Below are positions 13,328 to 22,523 of a DNA stretch of 64,000 nt, one piece after another. The stretch comes from Diphasiastrum complanatum. Lineage: Eukaryota; Streptophyta; Lycopodiopsida; Lycopodiales; Lycopodiaceae. The notes under the pieces were generated by a model that was given only the letters and a program-made list of their open reading frames with translations, was not told where the DNA came from and did not search any database. Both the position numbers and the translations under genes were made by a program. Location of the stretch: assembly GCA_029204225.1 (NCBI GenBank), contig CM055113.1, positions 15,091,471 to 15,155,470 of the forward strand, in the 5' to 3' direction. Each line of letters begins with the position of its first letter. The stretch's first letter is position 1.

Positions 13328-13971
13328 TGTGAAAGATTCAACTAGTTTCATCACATTTTGCAATATTTTCATATTTGGCATATTGAGGCCAAAACTAGAC
13401 TTAGAGGTTGACTTTTCAAAGTTCATTAGTCTAAATTTCATTTGAGTAAACACTTTTTGAAAGTGTGGGAAAGATAGAATGCGAGTTTGAGTATATTCAA
13501 TTTGAATAAGTTGGGTACATTGAATCTAGACCCAAAATTGGTAGGATTAGCATTTTGGTGGGAAAGCCAAGTGGCCAAATAGGATTTGGACCTGCTATAA
13601 AAGGATGTAACTCGTGGAGAGAGTCATCTTCTCTCTTCTCTATCTCATTTCATGTTTATACATGGTTCTCTTGGGTTCTACTATCCATTGGTGCACTATC
13701 CTGGTGATTGCTTGCAATTCTATGTGTAGAATGATCTATATTTGTTATTTTTGGATCCACACGTGTGAAATACAATAGCTTGCTGGTTTTGTACGGACAG
13801 CAACAGTACGTAATCATTTCATTCAAGTTTGATGAAGCTCTATTAGTGTTTGCATCTCAAATTGTGTGTAGATGCTGATTTTTCTACATTGGTGAAATTG
13901 GTAGTGTATTTCTCTTTCTAACCAAAGATCATTCAAGTAGATTGGATCTTAAGGATCTGAAATCTTTCACA
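13328..13971 (+). repeat. 5' LTR of Copia-1
   Basis: 644 bp, bounded by TGTGAAAGAT and ATCTTTCACA. It matches 18670-19319 except for scattered substitutions and a missing 6 bp near 13398. It carries the element's promoter. Confidence 0.95.
13596..13602 (+). promoter_or_regulatory. TATA box of the Copia-1 LTR
   Basis: TATAAAA lies about 270 bp into the LTR in the context 'gctataaaagg' and is identical in the 3' LTR. A CT-rich stretch, typical of plant leader starts, follows at about 13620-13645. It is the likely core promoter. Confidence 0.7.
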
Positions 13972-13983
13972 TGGTATCAGAGC
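13972..13983 (+). promoter_or_regulatory. Primer-binding site of Copia-1
   Basis: TGGTATCAGAGC directly abuts the 5' LTR. This is the classical plant LTR-retrotransposon site complementary to the 3' end of initiator methionine tRNA. Confidence 0.92.
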
Positions 13984-14572
13984 TTGTGTTTCAGGTTATG
14001 AAGGAGGAAATCAGATCTATCAATGATTTGGTGAAGATATCAAGTCTAGAAGCATGCTAGAGAGGATTCTACACCAAAATCAGATTTTTTGCTTTTGTAG
14101 ATTGGATCTTTTGTAGATCAAAACACTAAATAGGTCAATATACTTGTTCAATTCTGTTTTTTGAATTCACATGCTGGATTTGGCCGATTTTTGGATCATT
14201 GGTTCAGCCTAAGTGGTGGCTTATAGATTGCATATCAAATTTGCAGCATTTGCATGTAGATTTGGAATAGTCATTTTTTTGTGATTTTGTCAAAACCCTA
14301 ATTTTGATTGGATCTCTAGATAGTGAGGTTTCCGGACTTCATTTGAGTGTGTTTCAATCTTAGGAAGTGGCAAAAGTCATTAGATTGAGGATAGATTATA
14401 GGTTGATCAAGATTCCATGATTCTATGTGTTGATTTGCTTGGATAAGTGCTAGAAGAGAATTTGTGAGATAGTTTCAAATCTTGGTGATTTCTTTTGAAA
14501 GCATTTGTTGTTGTTCAAAGGAGTGTTTTGTGCATTGAAACATGTTGAAAGAGAAGATCAGGTCATTGCTAC
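13984..14572 (+). other. Copia-1 untranslated leader
   Basis: About 590 bp between primer-binding site and gag with no open frame of note. It presumably contains packaging signals, which I cannot locate. Confidence 0.6.
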
Positions 14573-15106
14573 ATGGCAACCTCAATTGGAGTCATGTTGG
14601 AAGCCAATGATAGGCTTACCTCAAGTAACTATTCATTATGGAAAGTGAGGATGGAGTCACTTCTTGAGATGAATGATGTTTTGGATATTGTTGTAGGTTT
14701 GGAGGAGAGACCTGGAACACAACAAGATCAATTGAGGTATGACAAGAGGGCCAAGAAGGCTCTACACATGATAAAGATTAATGTTACCAATGAACTTCTC
14801 AAGGAAGTTGGTAAGTGCACATCATCTTTGGAAGCTTGGAATTCATTGAAGAAGCTTTATGAATCCAAGTTTACTTCTAGAGTGCTGACTCTAAGAAGGC
14901 AAATCTTTTCTTGTTTGCAAAAGAATGAAGAAAGTCCAAGTACTTTTGTTTTGAGAATGAAAGCATTGAATGATGAGTTAGCTTGCATAGATGAAAGCAT
15001 TAAGGAAGGAGAGCTTATTCAAGTGATTCTTAATGGCTTGTTGGATGCTCATGCTAACATTTTTCAAAGTATTCAAAAGACTTTGCCAAGTTTGATGGAT
15101 CAATGA
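14573..15106 (+). CDS. Copia-1 gag (capsid region)
   Basis: 177 codons. It encodes the copia-type gag polypeptide (UBN2/gag families), which forms the virus-like particle that packages element RNA in the cytoplasm. Visible features are the N-terminal SNYSLWKVRMESLLE motif (about residues 18-32) and a helical capsid core with LYESKFTSRVLTLRRQ and LNDELACIDES. The start at 14573 follows the leader and begins MATSIGVMLEAN. It ends early: a small deletion or shift near 15100 removes the usual linker (present in the related gag at 47163-47560) and separates gag from the zinc knuckle, so gag and pol are no longer one frame. Confidence 0.85.
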   Translation: MATSIGVMLEANDRLTSSNYSLWKVRMESLLEMNDVLDIVVGLEERPGTQQDQLRYDKRAKKALHMIKINVTNELLKEVGKCTSSLEAWNSLKKLYESKFTSRVLTLRRQIFSCLQKNEESPSTFVLRMKALNDELACIDESIKEGELIQVILNGLLDAHANIFQSIQKTLPSLMDQ

Positions 15107-15148
15107 GGAATATAGGCTTCAAGCAAGAGGTGGATCTACATCGACGCT

Positions 15149-16891
15149 ATGTTCACAAAGGGCAAATTCAAGGGCAAAACCAAAAGCAAGTGGTCTAAAG
15201 GGCAAGATCAAGTGGATGCTTCTTCAAGTGGCAAAAAGAAGGATAGATCAAAGCTCAAGTGCTTCTATTGTGGCATCAAAGGACACTTTGCAAGTGAGTG
15301 CTACAAGAAGAAGAGAGATCAAGGAGACAAGCAAGGTAATCTTACTCTTGATGAGGATGGTTTGGATGTGCAAGATGCAAATGATGATGCTTTTGTGATG
15401 TCTTCATGTATGCTTGCTAATGATGGAGATCTAGATCCTTGGTGGATTGATAGTGGAGCAAGTTCACACATGACCTTTCACAAAGAGTACTTCACTTCTT
15501 TGTTGGCATATGGAGATGACAAGAGGGTGATCTACACGGCCAATGATGGTGAGTGTGCAATCAAAGGGATTGGCACAATTCCTATTTCTCTCTCTACAAA
15601 TAGGAATGTTCATTTGGAGGATGTCTTGTTTATTCCATCTACTACCAGGAATTTGCTTAGTGTGAGTCAAATGCTAAGTAAGGGCCTCAAGGTGGAGTTT
15701 GATGGAGATGCTTGTTTGATCAAAAGGAAGGATGTCTTGATTGGAAAAGGTAAAAGGCAAGGGAAGTTGTTCAAACTTGATTCTTGTGTTATTGCTAACC
15801 AAGTTGGATGTGTTGCAAGGGAGCAAATTTCTATTCAAGAGGTTTGGCACAAAAGGATGGGACACCTCAACTTCAAGTCATTGGAGGTAATGGCAAGAAA
15901 GAAGGTTGTGATTGGTCTTCCAAGTTCCTTAAGTAATGACAAGCATGTTTGTGAGTCTTGTGCTTTGTCTAAGTCACATGGACTACCTTATACTAGATCT
16001 ATTTCTAGATCTACAAAGCCTTTTCAACTTGTACATTCGGATATTCATGGATTTACTACAATTAGCAATAGTGGAGCTAAGATGTATGTAACATTCATTG
16101 ATGATTTTAGTAGATTTTGTTGGATCTATCTACTAAAGAGCAAGGATGAAGTGTATGATGTCTTCATCAAGTTCAAGAATGAAAGAGAGAACCAATTCTC
16201 CACAAAGATCAAGTGCTTGAGAGGTGACAATGGTGGTGAGTACATATCTAACAAGTTCAAGGCCTTTTGTGATGAGCATGGGATCAAGAGGGAGTATACA
16301 ACATCAAGGACCCCACAACAAAATGGAGTGGCTGAAAGGAAGAATAGAACTTTATGTGAAAGTGCTAAAGCTATGAGGTTAAGTGCTAATCTTGACAAAC
16401 CATTTTGGGATCAAGCTTTGTTGTGTGCCAATTTCTTGTGCAATAGGTGGCCGAGTGCTATTTTGGATGGAAGGACACCTTTTGAGATGCTATTCAAGAG
16501 GAGGCCGAGTGTCAACTTTCTAAGAACCTTTGGATGCACATGCTATGTCAACATTACTCTTGATGATAGGACCAAGGAGGATCCATCTTCAAGAAGAGGT
16601 ATTTTTGTTGGATATAGTGAGGTGAGTAAAGCCTACAAGGTTTACATTCCTTCTACTAACAAAGTGATTGTTGGTAGAGATGTCATTTTTTATGAGGGAA
16701 ACATTCCAAAGGTGTCTTCAAGCATGATTGATGGTAAATTAGAGGATCTAACATTCTTGATGTTGATGAGAAGGATCCTACTTTGGATGGTGGTGATGAT
16801 GGACCTTCATCAAGTCAAAAGCCAAGGAGAACATCAAGAGAAAGACAAGTACCTTCAAGGCTCACATATGATCAAAAGGGTAAGCAAGTAG
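15149..16891 (+). CDS. Copia-1 pol part 1: zinc knuckle, protease, integrase
   Basis: 580-codon frame. In order: a CCHC knuckle CFYCGIKGHFASEC (residues 38-51), which binds RNA; an aspartic protease with WWIDSGASSHMT (Asp101), which would cleave the polyprotein; a pre-integrase His-Cys domain with VWHKRMGHLNF and CESCALSKSHG; then the integrase core with catalytic Asp in VHSDIHG, Asp in RGDNGGEY and Glu in NGVAERKNRT, all present. The C-terminal copia integrase pattern FVGYSEVSKAYKVY also follows. Near 16730 the frame slips: the last ~45 codons are out of frame, and the true continuation lies in the frame of 16783-17035. The first Met at 15149 is only the first in the open frame; natural expression was probably as a gag-pol fusion. 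Confidence 0.9.
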   Translation: MFTKGKFKGKTKSKWSKGQDQVDASSSGKKKDRSKLKCFYCGIKGHFASECYKKKRDQGDKQGNLTLDEDGLDVQDANDDAFVMSSCMLANDGDLDPWWIDSGASSHMTFHKEYFTSLLAYGDDKRVIYTANDGECAIKGIGTIPISLSTNRNVHLEDVLFIPSTTRNLLSVSQMLSKGLKVEFDGDACLIKRKDVLIGKGKRQGKLFKLDSCVIANQVGCVAREQISIQEVWHKRMGHLNFKSLEVMARKKVVIGLPSSLSNDKHVCESCALSKSHGLPYTRSISRSTKPFQLVHSDIHGFTTISNSGAKMYVTFIDDFSRFCWIYLLKSKDEVYDVFIKFKNERENQFSTKIKCLRGDNGGEYISNKFKAFCDEHGIKREYTTSRTPQQNGVAERKNRTLCESAKAMRLSANLDKPFWDQALLCANFLCNRWPSAILDGRTPFEMLFKRRPSVNFLRTFGCTCYVNITLDDRTKEDPSSRRGIFVGYSEVSKAYKVYIPSTNKVIVGRDVIFYEGNIPKVSSSMIDGKLEDLTFLMLMRRILLWMVVMMDLHQVKSQGEHQEKDKYLQGSHMIKRVSK

Positions 16892-17271
16892 TTTCTGGAA
16901 ATTATGTTGCTTTCCTAACCTCTTTGGATGAGCCTACAAGTGTAGATCAAGCAAGGAAAGAAGAGGAGTGGATCCAACCAATGGATCTTGAGTATCGGTC
17001 TCTTATGAAGAGTGGGACATCTTTTGGAGGATCTTCTTGTGTACATGGAGCTATGCAAGTGGATGGATGTTATCTTGCTGTAAAATCAAGTAATGGATCT
17101 GGAAAACAAATTTTGTTCAATGACTTTGATGGTCAAGTTGAAAATCAAGAGGTTGATCTCAAAGCGCTTCAAGTAGTCAAAAGGGAAGTTGGCAATTTGG
17201 AGCTAGTCAAGAACATCAAAGGAGAGGTAATTAGCAAAGGTGTTATGGATCTGTTTTTGCAGCATATTTAA
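16783..17271 (+). pseudogene. Copia-1 pol part 2: integrase-RT linker, then foreign sequence
   Basis: 162-codon frame. Residues 1-80 are the usual copia linker after integrase (Ser/Arg-rich, 'RRTSRERQVPSRLTY') followed by the start of the reverse transcriptase region (EPTSVDQARKEEEW and LEYRSLMKSGT). At about 17020 the copia similarity stops. The rest (FGGSSC, MQVDGC, LFNDFDGQVENQEVDLK) is not polymerase but is shared with Copia-2. The YVDD box and all other polymerase motifs are absent. Confidence 0.75.
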
Positions 17272-18087
17272 GACTCAAGTAAGGTCAAAGGAGCAGCAAG
17301 GAAGTGTTGTTCAAGTTTACTTTACTTGTTCTATCTCATGTTTGAGCAATTTCATGTGGATGTGTGCAAATTGTCAAGATATGGTAAAACTAGCTACATT
17401 GGTGAGCATTGTTTTGATGTTGGATTTGTACTAGCATTCTTGGGTGATTTTGCTGATGGAAATGAAGCTATTGGAGGTTCATTATGTCACTCATCCATGG
17501 CTAAGTTCTCAAGTGTTGTGCTACTTGGTGCCAATACTTGGAGATTGTCAATTTTTGGTGAATTCATGGTCATTTTCTTGTGTCAAGTAGATCTTGAAGA
17601 TGGACTAGTGCAAACTACTTGGTTTATGGAGTCATGTGGTGCTGGATTTGCATCATTTATGTACTCACCTACTCATGGATTTCCAAGGTTTGATGGTTTC
17701 TTGTGGCAAGATGGAGATGGAGGCTCATTCATGGAGTATCATGGTGGATACATGGCAACAAAGGACAAAGAAGGAGGAGACATGCAAGCAAAAGTTGATC
17801 ACTCACATTAACTGTTTGTTTGCTATATTTTTCCAGGGAGTTCAGAGTTGGAAGCATGGTGGAATCGTTTCATTTACATTCTATTTGATTCTTCATGTTC
17901 TAGTCACATTTTTACATGTAAAATTGATGTAAGAAATAGTGAAGCATCCCAAGTGGACACTATTCTCTATATCAATTATGGTTGTGTCTATTTTGAGCAT
18001 TACATGATCATTAAAAGGAGATCTATTCTTAGGAAGAAGATCATTCTTATGATGGATCAAAGTTCTATTGGAAAAAACTATGCTAGG
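17020..18087 (+). other. Non-retroviral segment replacing reverse transcriptase in Copia-1
   Basis: About 1.05 kb lies between the lost reverse transcriptase start and the RNase H start. Moderately open frames exist, but no known domain was recognised: 17240-17434, a Cys-rich VYFTCSISCLSNFMWMC stretch; and 17326-17811, a Gly/Phe-rich stretch with GGSLCHSSMAKFSSVVLLGA. The first ~510 bp recur in Copia-2 at 44134-44646 in the same order, fused there to a different point of integrase. It could be a captured host sequence or a spacer picked up from another element. The shared frame differs between the two copies, so coding function is unproven. Confidence 0.65.
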
Positions 18088-18674
18088 AGCATTGGAAGCT
18101 AGGAAAGCGAGTTTTGAGGTACATCATTGGAACTCGAGATTTTGGCATATTGTATGAGGGATCATCACCTAATATTTTTGGATTTTCAGATTCAGACTAT
18201 GCTGGAGATATAATGGATAGGAAATCCATTAGTTCTTATTGTATTTTCATAGGTGATGGAGCTATATCATGGATGTCAAAGAAACAAGCCACTATCTCAT
18301 TGTCATCTAGTGAGGCCGAGTACAAAGCTCTTACACATTGCACAAAGGAGATGGTATGGATCAAAAGGATGATCAAGGATCTTCACTTGCTGGATTTTTC
18401 ACAGAGCCCAATCATCTTTTGTGACAATCAATCAGCCCAAAGAATGGCATCCAATCCTATCTTTCATGCTAGGAGCAAGCATATTGAGATACAATATCAC
18501 TTTGTGAGGGAGCGAGTCATTGCAAAGGAGGTGGAGCTTCAGCATGTGTCTTCAAGGGAATGTGTAGCTGATATCTTCACCAAAGCATTGGCAAAAGACT
18601 TGTTCATGAATCATAGGACTTCACTTGGAGTATTATCAAAGTCTATGCTAAAACTAGTTGAAGAGGGAGTGTGA
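18088..18674 (+). CDS. Copia-1 RNase H domain
   Basis: The open frame from 18114 (186 codons), with matching sequence back to about 18088 (HWKLGKRVLRY), is a copia RNase H, which degrades the RNA strand of the RNA-DNA hybrid. Visible motifs are FSDSDYAGD (catalytic Asp region), SSSEAEYKAL (catalytic Glu), FCDNQSAQ (third acidic residue) and the conserved tail FHARSKHIEIQYHFVRERV and DIFTKALAKDLF. It is intact but has no polymerase to act with. It ends just before the polypurine tract. Confidence 0.9.
18657..18669 (+). promoter_or_regulatory. Polypurine tract of Copia-1
   Basis: GTTGAAGAGGGAG directly precedes the 3' LTR and would prime plus-strand DNA synthesis. Confidence 0.85.
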
Positions 18675-19319
18675 AAGATTCAACTAGTTTCATCACATTT
18701 TGCAATATTTCCATATTTGGCATATTGAGGCCAAAACTTGTTTTAGACTTAGAGGTTGACTTTTCAAAGTTCATTAGTCTAAATTTCATTTGAATAAACA
18801 CTTTTTGAAAGTGTGGGAAAGATAGAATGCGAGTTTGAGTAGATTCAATTTGAATAAGTTGGGTACATTGAATCTAGACCCAAAATTGGTAGGATTAGCA
18901 TTTTGGTGGGAAAGCCAAGTGGCCAAATAGGGTTTGGACCTGCTATAAAAGGATGTAACTTGTGGAGAGAGTCATCTTCTCTCTTCTCTATCTCATTTCA
19001 TGTTTATACATGCTTCTCTTGGGTTCTACTATCCATTGGTGCACTATCCTGGTGATTGCTTGCAATTCTATGTGTAGAATGATCTATATTTGTTATTTTT
19101 GGATCCACACGTGTGAAATACAGTAGCTTGCTGGTTTTGTAAGGACAGCAACAATACATAATCATTTCATTCAAGTTTGATCAAGTTCTATTAGTGTTTG
19201 CATCTCAAATTGTGTGTAGATGCTGATTTTTCTACATTGGTGAAATTGGTAGTGTATTTCTCTTTCTAACCAAAGATCATTCAAGTAGATTGGATCTTAA
19301 GGATCTGAAATCTTTCACA
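18670..19319 (+). repeat. 3' LTR of Copia-1
   Basis: 650 bp matching 13328-13971; it has 6 bp more near 18740. It is followed by ATTTT, identical to the 5 bp before the 5' LTR. Confidence 0.95.
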
Positions 19320-19324
19320 ATTTT

Positions 19325-19443
19325 TCAGTACAAAGAGCTGAGCCTCCGACTTGTGGTGTGCCAGCTTCAATGTTAATAAAAAGTGGCCAGTAAATTGAGT
19401 ACCGTGCCAAGCAGCTTAAATGTATAGTTATTTTAATTGGGAG
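19325..19443 (-). repeat. Right inverted arm, outer part (after Copia-1)
   Basis: Reverse complement of 9190-9310, from 'cagtacaaagagctgagcc' to 'ttttaattgggag'. Removing Copia-1 and one ATTTT makes it contiguous with 12955-13327. Confidence 0.8.
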
Positions 19444-19570
19444 ACAACTCAAAGCTTCGTCACGAGCGCTGGAAGCCAACCTGGCGCCACACCAGACTGG
19501 ACAGCCATAAATAGGTAGCTTCCACCCAAGCAAGCCATCCAACTTAGCCGACAGGTTAGAGCCAGATGGA
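19444..19570 (-). repeat. Inverted scrap of the GGCGCC-rich element interior
   Basis: Reverse complement of about 10455-10580, including the 'cctggcgcca' phrase. It lies immediately outside the right arm, so at least one end of the arm element is rearranged and no target duplication can be read. Confidence 0.75.
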
Positions 19571-19611
19571 TGTACAAACAACATTCCTCAATGGAGTTAT
19601 CGAGTATATTA

Positions 19612-19840
<229 letters not shown>

Positions 19841-22080
19841 AACGAAATCACCCAATGAAACAAAATATAAGAGATCATCGATTTAAACATACCTTATGGG
19901 AGCTAAATTATATTTTGAATGCCAATATGATGCAACCACAAGACACCAGCTCAATTGCAATAGATAATGGGTGAGTAGACCAAAGCCCACAATGAGACGA
20001 GAGCAATCTCCTTTCCGGAATGTCAAACCATAAACTTGGGTTGCTCCAAAATCGTGAGCAAGTGCAAGCTCTTCGTTGAGGATTGCTAAAAATAGCCTAT
20101 TCAAAAATTAAAAAAACATTACAATTTTCAGGCCAAAATCAATTGCCTCCACGCCTAAACCTATCTCAAACCTCAACAATTACTTGCACTCATGTCAATC
20201 AACCCACAAGCTATCTAAAGGCCCACCCATGCTGCCAAAAACTCAAGATTTTGTGTAAACCACATCATAATCCCTGACAATATAAAAGTGTATCAAATTC
20301 TCGCTCCAACAGCTATGAGAGCAAACCATGTTTCTTAGCAGCCTCAACCTCCCACATTTATTGGTTAAAAAAGTCAACGACCATTGCGTGCAAAAAATGT
20401 GAACATTTTGTTACCTCCATTTGAGCTTAGAATGGGTTTCATTCAACTCCATCAGAACATAAAGCATTGAGAGTCATTCTCATACCCATTCATCAATCAC
20501 GGTCACGTCTGACAATACGAACGCGACTAAACAGTGCAAATGTATGCACATCATCTTTTTCACCTCAGCAAATAGGAGAGGACCAATACATCCTAGCTCT
20601 ATCCTATGTGATTCATCGCCCACATCTAAGGACATAAGGACATTACTCTGCCACGTTCTTCCAAATTGTTTTAGATTGTTTTAACTAATCTAGCATCAGC
20701 AAATAATATAAAGGGGAGAGCAGGTTGAGCGAAGGGTTGTTGTCACGAATTGTTTTTGAGAGAAAGCTGAGAGTGGTTAAAACGAAGTTTCCGTCCGGAT
20801 GATCCCTTTCCAAGTGGACCCTCCTCATGAAAGGTTTTCTATGTTGTGTGTGCAGGTGAATAGAAATTCTAGGTGTTCTTCATATAGGTGTGCACACCTT
20901 ATCTCCAATCCCTTTTCAGACTCTTATAGTGAGCTTCAGTGTGCTCCATGTGTCTTATTCTAAGTTTTGAGGATTTCATTATGTTGTGGAAGGTACCTCA
21001 TGCTTGCATATAGCTCGCCCTTCTAGATTGCCATTGCAACTATGTCCAATCATTAAGTCTTGCTTCTCCTTAAGGTTCATCATGAGTGGCCCAAAATGTC
21101 CCAATTGTTTATGACTATTGTAGTCCTTTCTTTGGCACGATAACATGATCTTGGTGTGTCCTTGATATCTATACTGCCTTGCTTCATGTTTCATGATCTA
21201 GTGATGGTTTCCTACAATTCTCACTTGTTATATGTTTTGTCAATTTTAGGGAGACAAGCAAAACATTGTGCATCAACGGCCTTTCTTTTTTTTTTTCTTT
21301 TTTTTTTTTTCTAACGACCATAGGTAGAAAGGCCATATTATAGGGGATTTGTTGATGGCCAAATATTATCTTGCTCTCTCTAAGTTGCACTTGATAGCTT
21401 GAGGATACTTATAGTCTAAACGTCATATGACAAGTTGCTATTGTGAATTTTAAATGATCTCCATTCATGGAAAATGAATGCTTACTTTCCCTAATTTGGT
21501 GAAGTTTTGCTACTTTTAGCTACATTAACCAGTAGAGCACTATGACTGATGGACACCTATGTAGCCTATCAAGGCCACACCATCCACTTCCCATATGACT
21601 CACTCATAGACCCATAATATTCCACCATCATGAGTTTAGGCCTCCAACCATTAATTATGACCATATGCACATGAGGGCCCCAAACCCCTCATAGTCATAA
21701 TTAACTTACGGGTCGAGGTAGGCCTACTGACCTCCAAAGGGACAAACAATCCGAGATAAGTCGTGGGCATGACAGTTCTTGTTTTTAATGACTTTTTATT
21801 GGCCTTTGTATGATTTGTAGAATGGCAGAAATTTTTCATAGATTGCAATTTTTTTTTTTAAAACTGTGGTGCTCTATAGTTTTGTATATCACCTTCTTCC
21901 TACCAAGGCTTTTCAAAATATTAGAAAATGGGGGTATGAATAAATGTTTGGAAACTTGCAAAGTTTGTTAAACTGTAAGTTTTGCAGAGTTAACTTCATA
22001 ATGTATAAACTTTGCTTTGGGCTTTTAAAGTTTCAAAGTTAACTTTACACCTTACAAATTCTACTTTGTGTATTAACATA
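19841..22080 (+). repeat. R1 repeat family, copy c
   Basis: It starts with 'atcaccCAATGAAACAAAAT', shared with 22524. It then contains 'cttgcactcatgtcaatcaaccc' (20185), 'gttacctccatttgagcttagaatgggtttc' (20411), 'gcaaatgtatgcacat' (20538), 'aacatgatcttggtgtgtccttga' (21143) and the segment inverted at 8390-9189. The order matches 51000-55020, but the middle block with the conserved hairpin is deleted near 20340. No protein domain recognised. Confidence 0.75.
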
Positions 22081-22456
22081 AATCCACATTTAGGTAGGTT
22101 AGGAAGTGGAATGGTTTAAACTATGTTAAAAACAAATGGCTGCCCCACCAAAATTTTTGAACAATGTTAAATCATTTAGATATAAAACATAGACAAAACA
22201 TGCTTGGCGAGGAAATATGAAAAAAATAAATATATTGAGCTAAAAACCTATTAGAGCTTAATGCCAAAGTTTGGTGCAAGCCTCAAAGTAAGTGTAGAAT
22301 GCATAGAGTTAGAAAGCAATGATTGTGAGATATATGAACAACAAAGCAAGATCCGAAACTTACCAGTTTTATGTCTTGTATTCAAAATGTTGGGCCTACT
22401 TAACCCCCCCTACACTTTACCAACCGTACGTACAATGAACAATGGTTGTGGTGTGG

Positions 22457-22458
<2 letters not shown>
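22081..22458. other. No gene recognised
   Basis: AT-rich sequence between two R1 copies. A short open frame from 22261 runs into the GA tract and has no recognisable family. Confidence 0.4.

Positions 22459-22518
<60 letters not shown>
22459..22518. repeat. (GA)n microsatellite at the head of R1 copy d
   Basis: About 30 GA units. The 3' flank is shared with that of the 19733 tract, so the microsatellite appears to travel with the repeat. Confidence 0.97.

Positions 22519-22523
<5 letters not shown>

Larger units (their letters stand above)
13328..19319 (+). mobile_element. Copia-1: complete Ty1/copia retrotransposon with its reverse transcriptase replaced
   Basis: Two LTRs (644 and 650 bp) start TGTGAAAGAT and end ATCTTTCACA, giving 10-bp perfect inverted ends. 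They are flanked by the target duplication ATTTT at 13323-13327 and 19320-19324. A primer-binding site, gag, protease, integrase, RNase H and polypurine tract follow in Ty1/copia order. The LTRs differ by about a dozen substitutions and one 6-bp indel, so the insertion is fairly young. Between integrase and RNase H the reverse transcriptase is missing and about 1.05 kb of unrelated sequence takes its place. It should need an autonomous partner to move. Confidence 0.95.

Noticed and set aside
15464-16398. Minus-strand frames within Copia-1 pol
   Set aside because: Shadows of the intact plus-strand pol frame, with no domain of their own.
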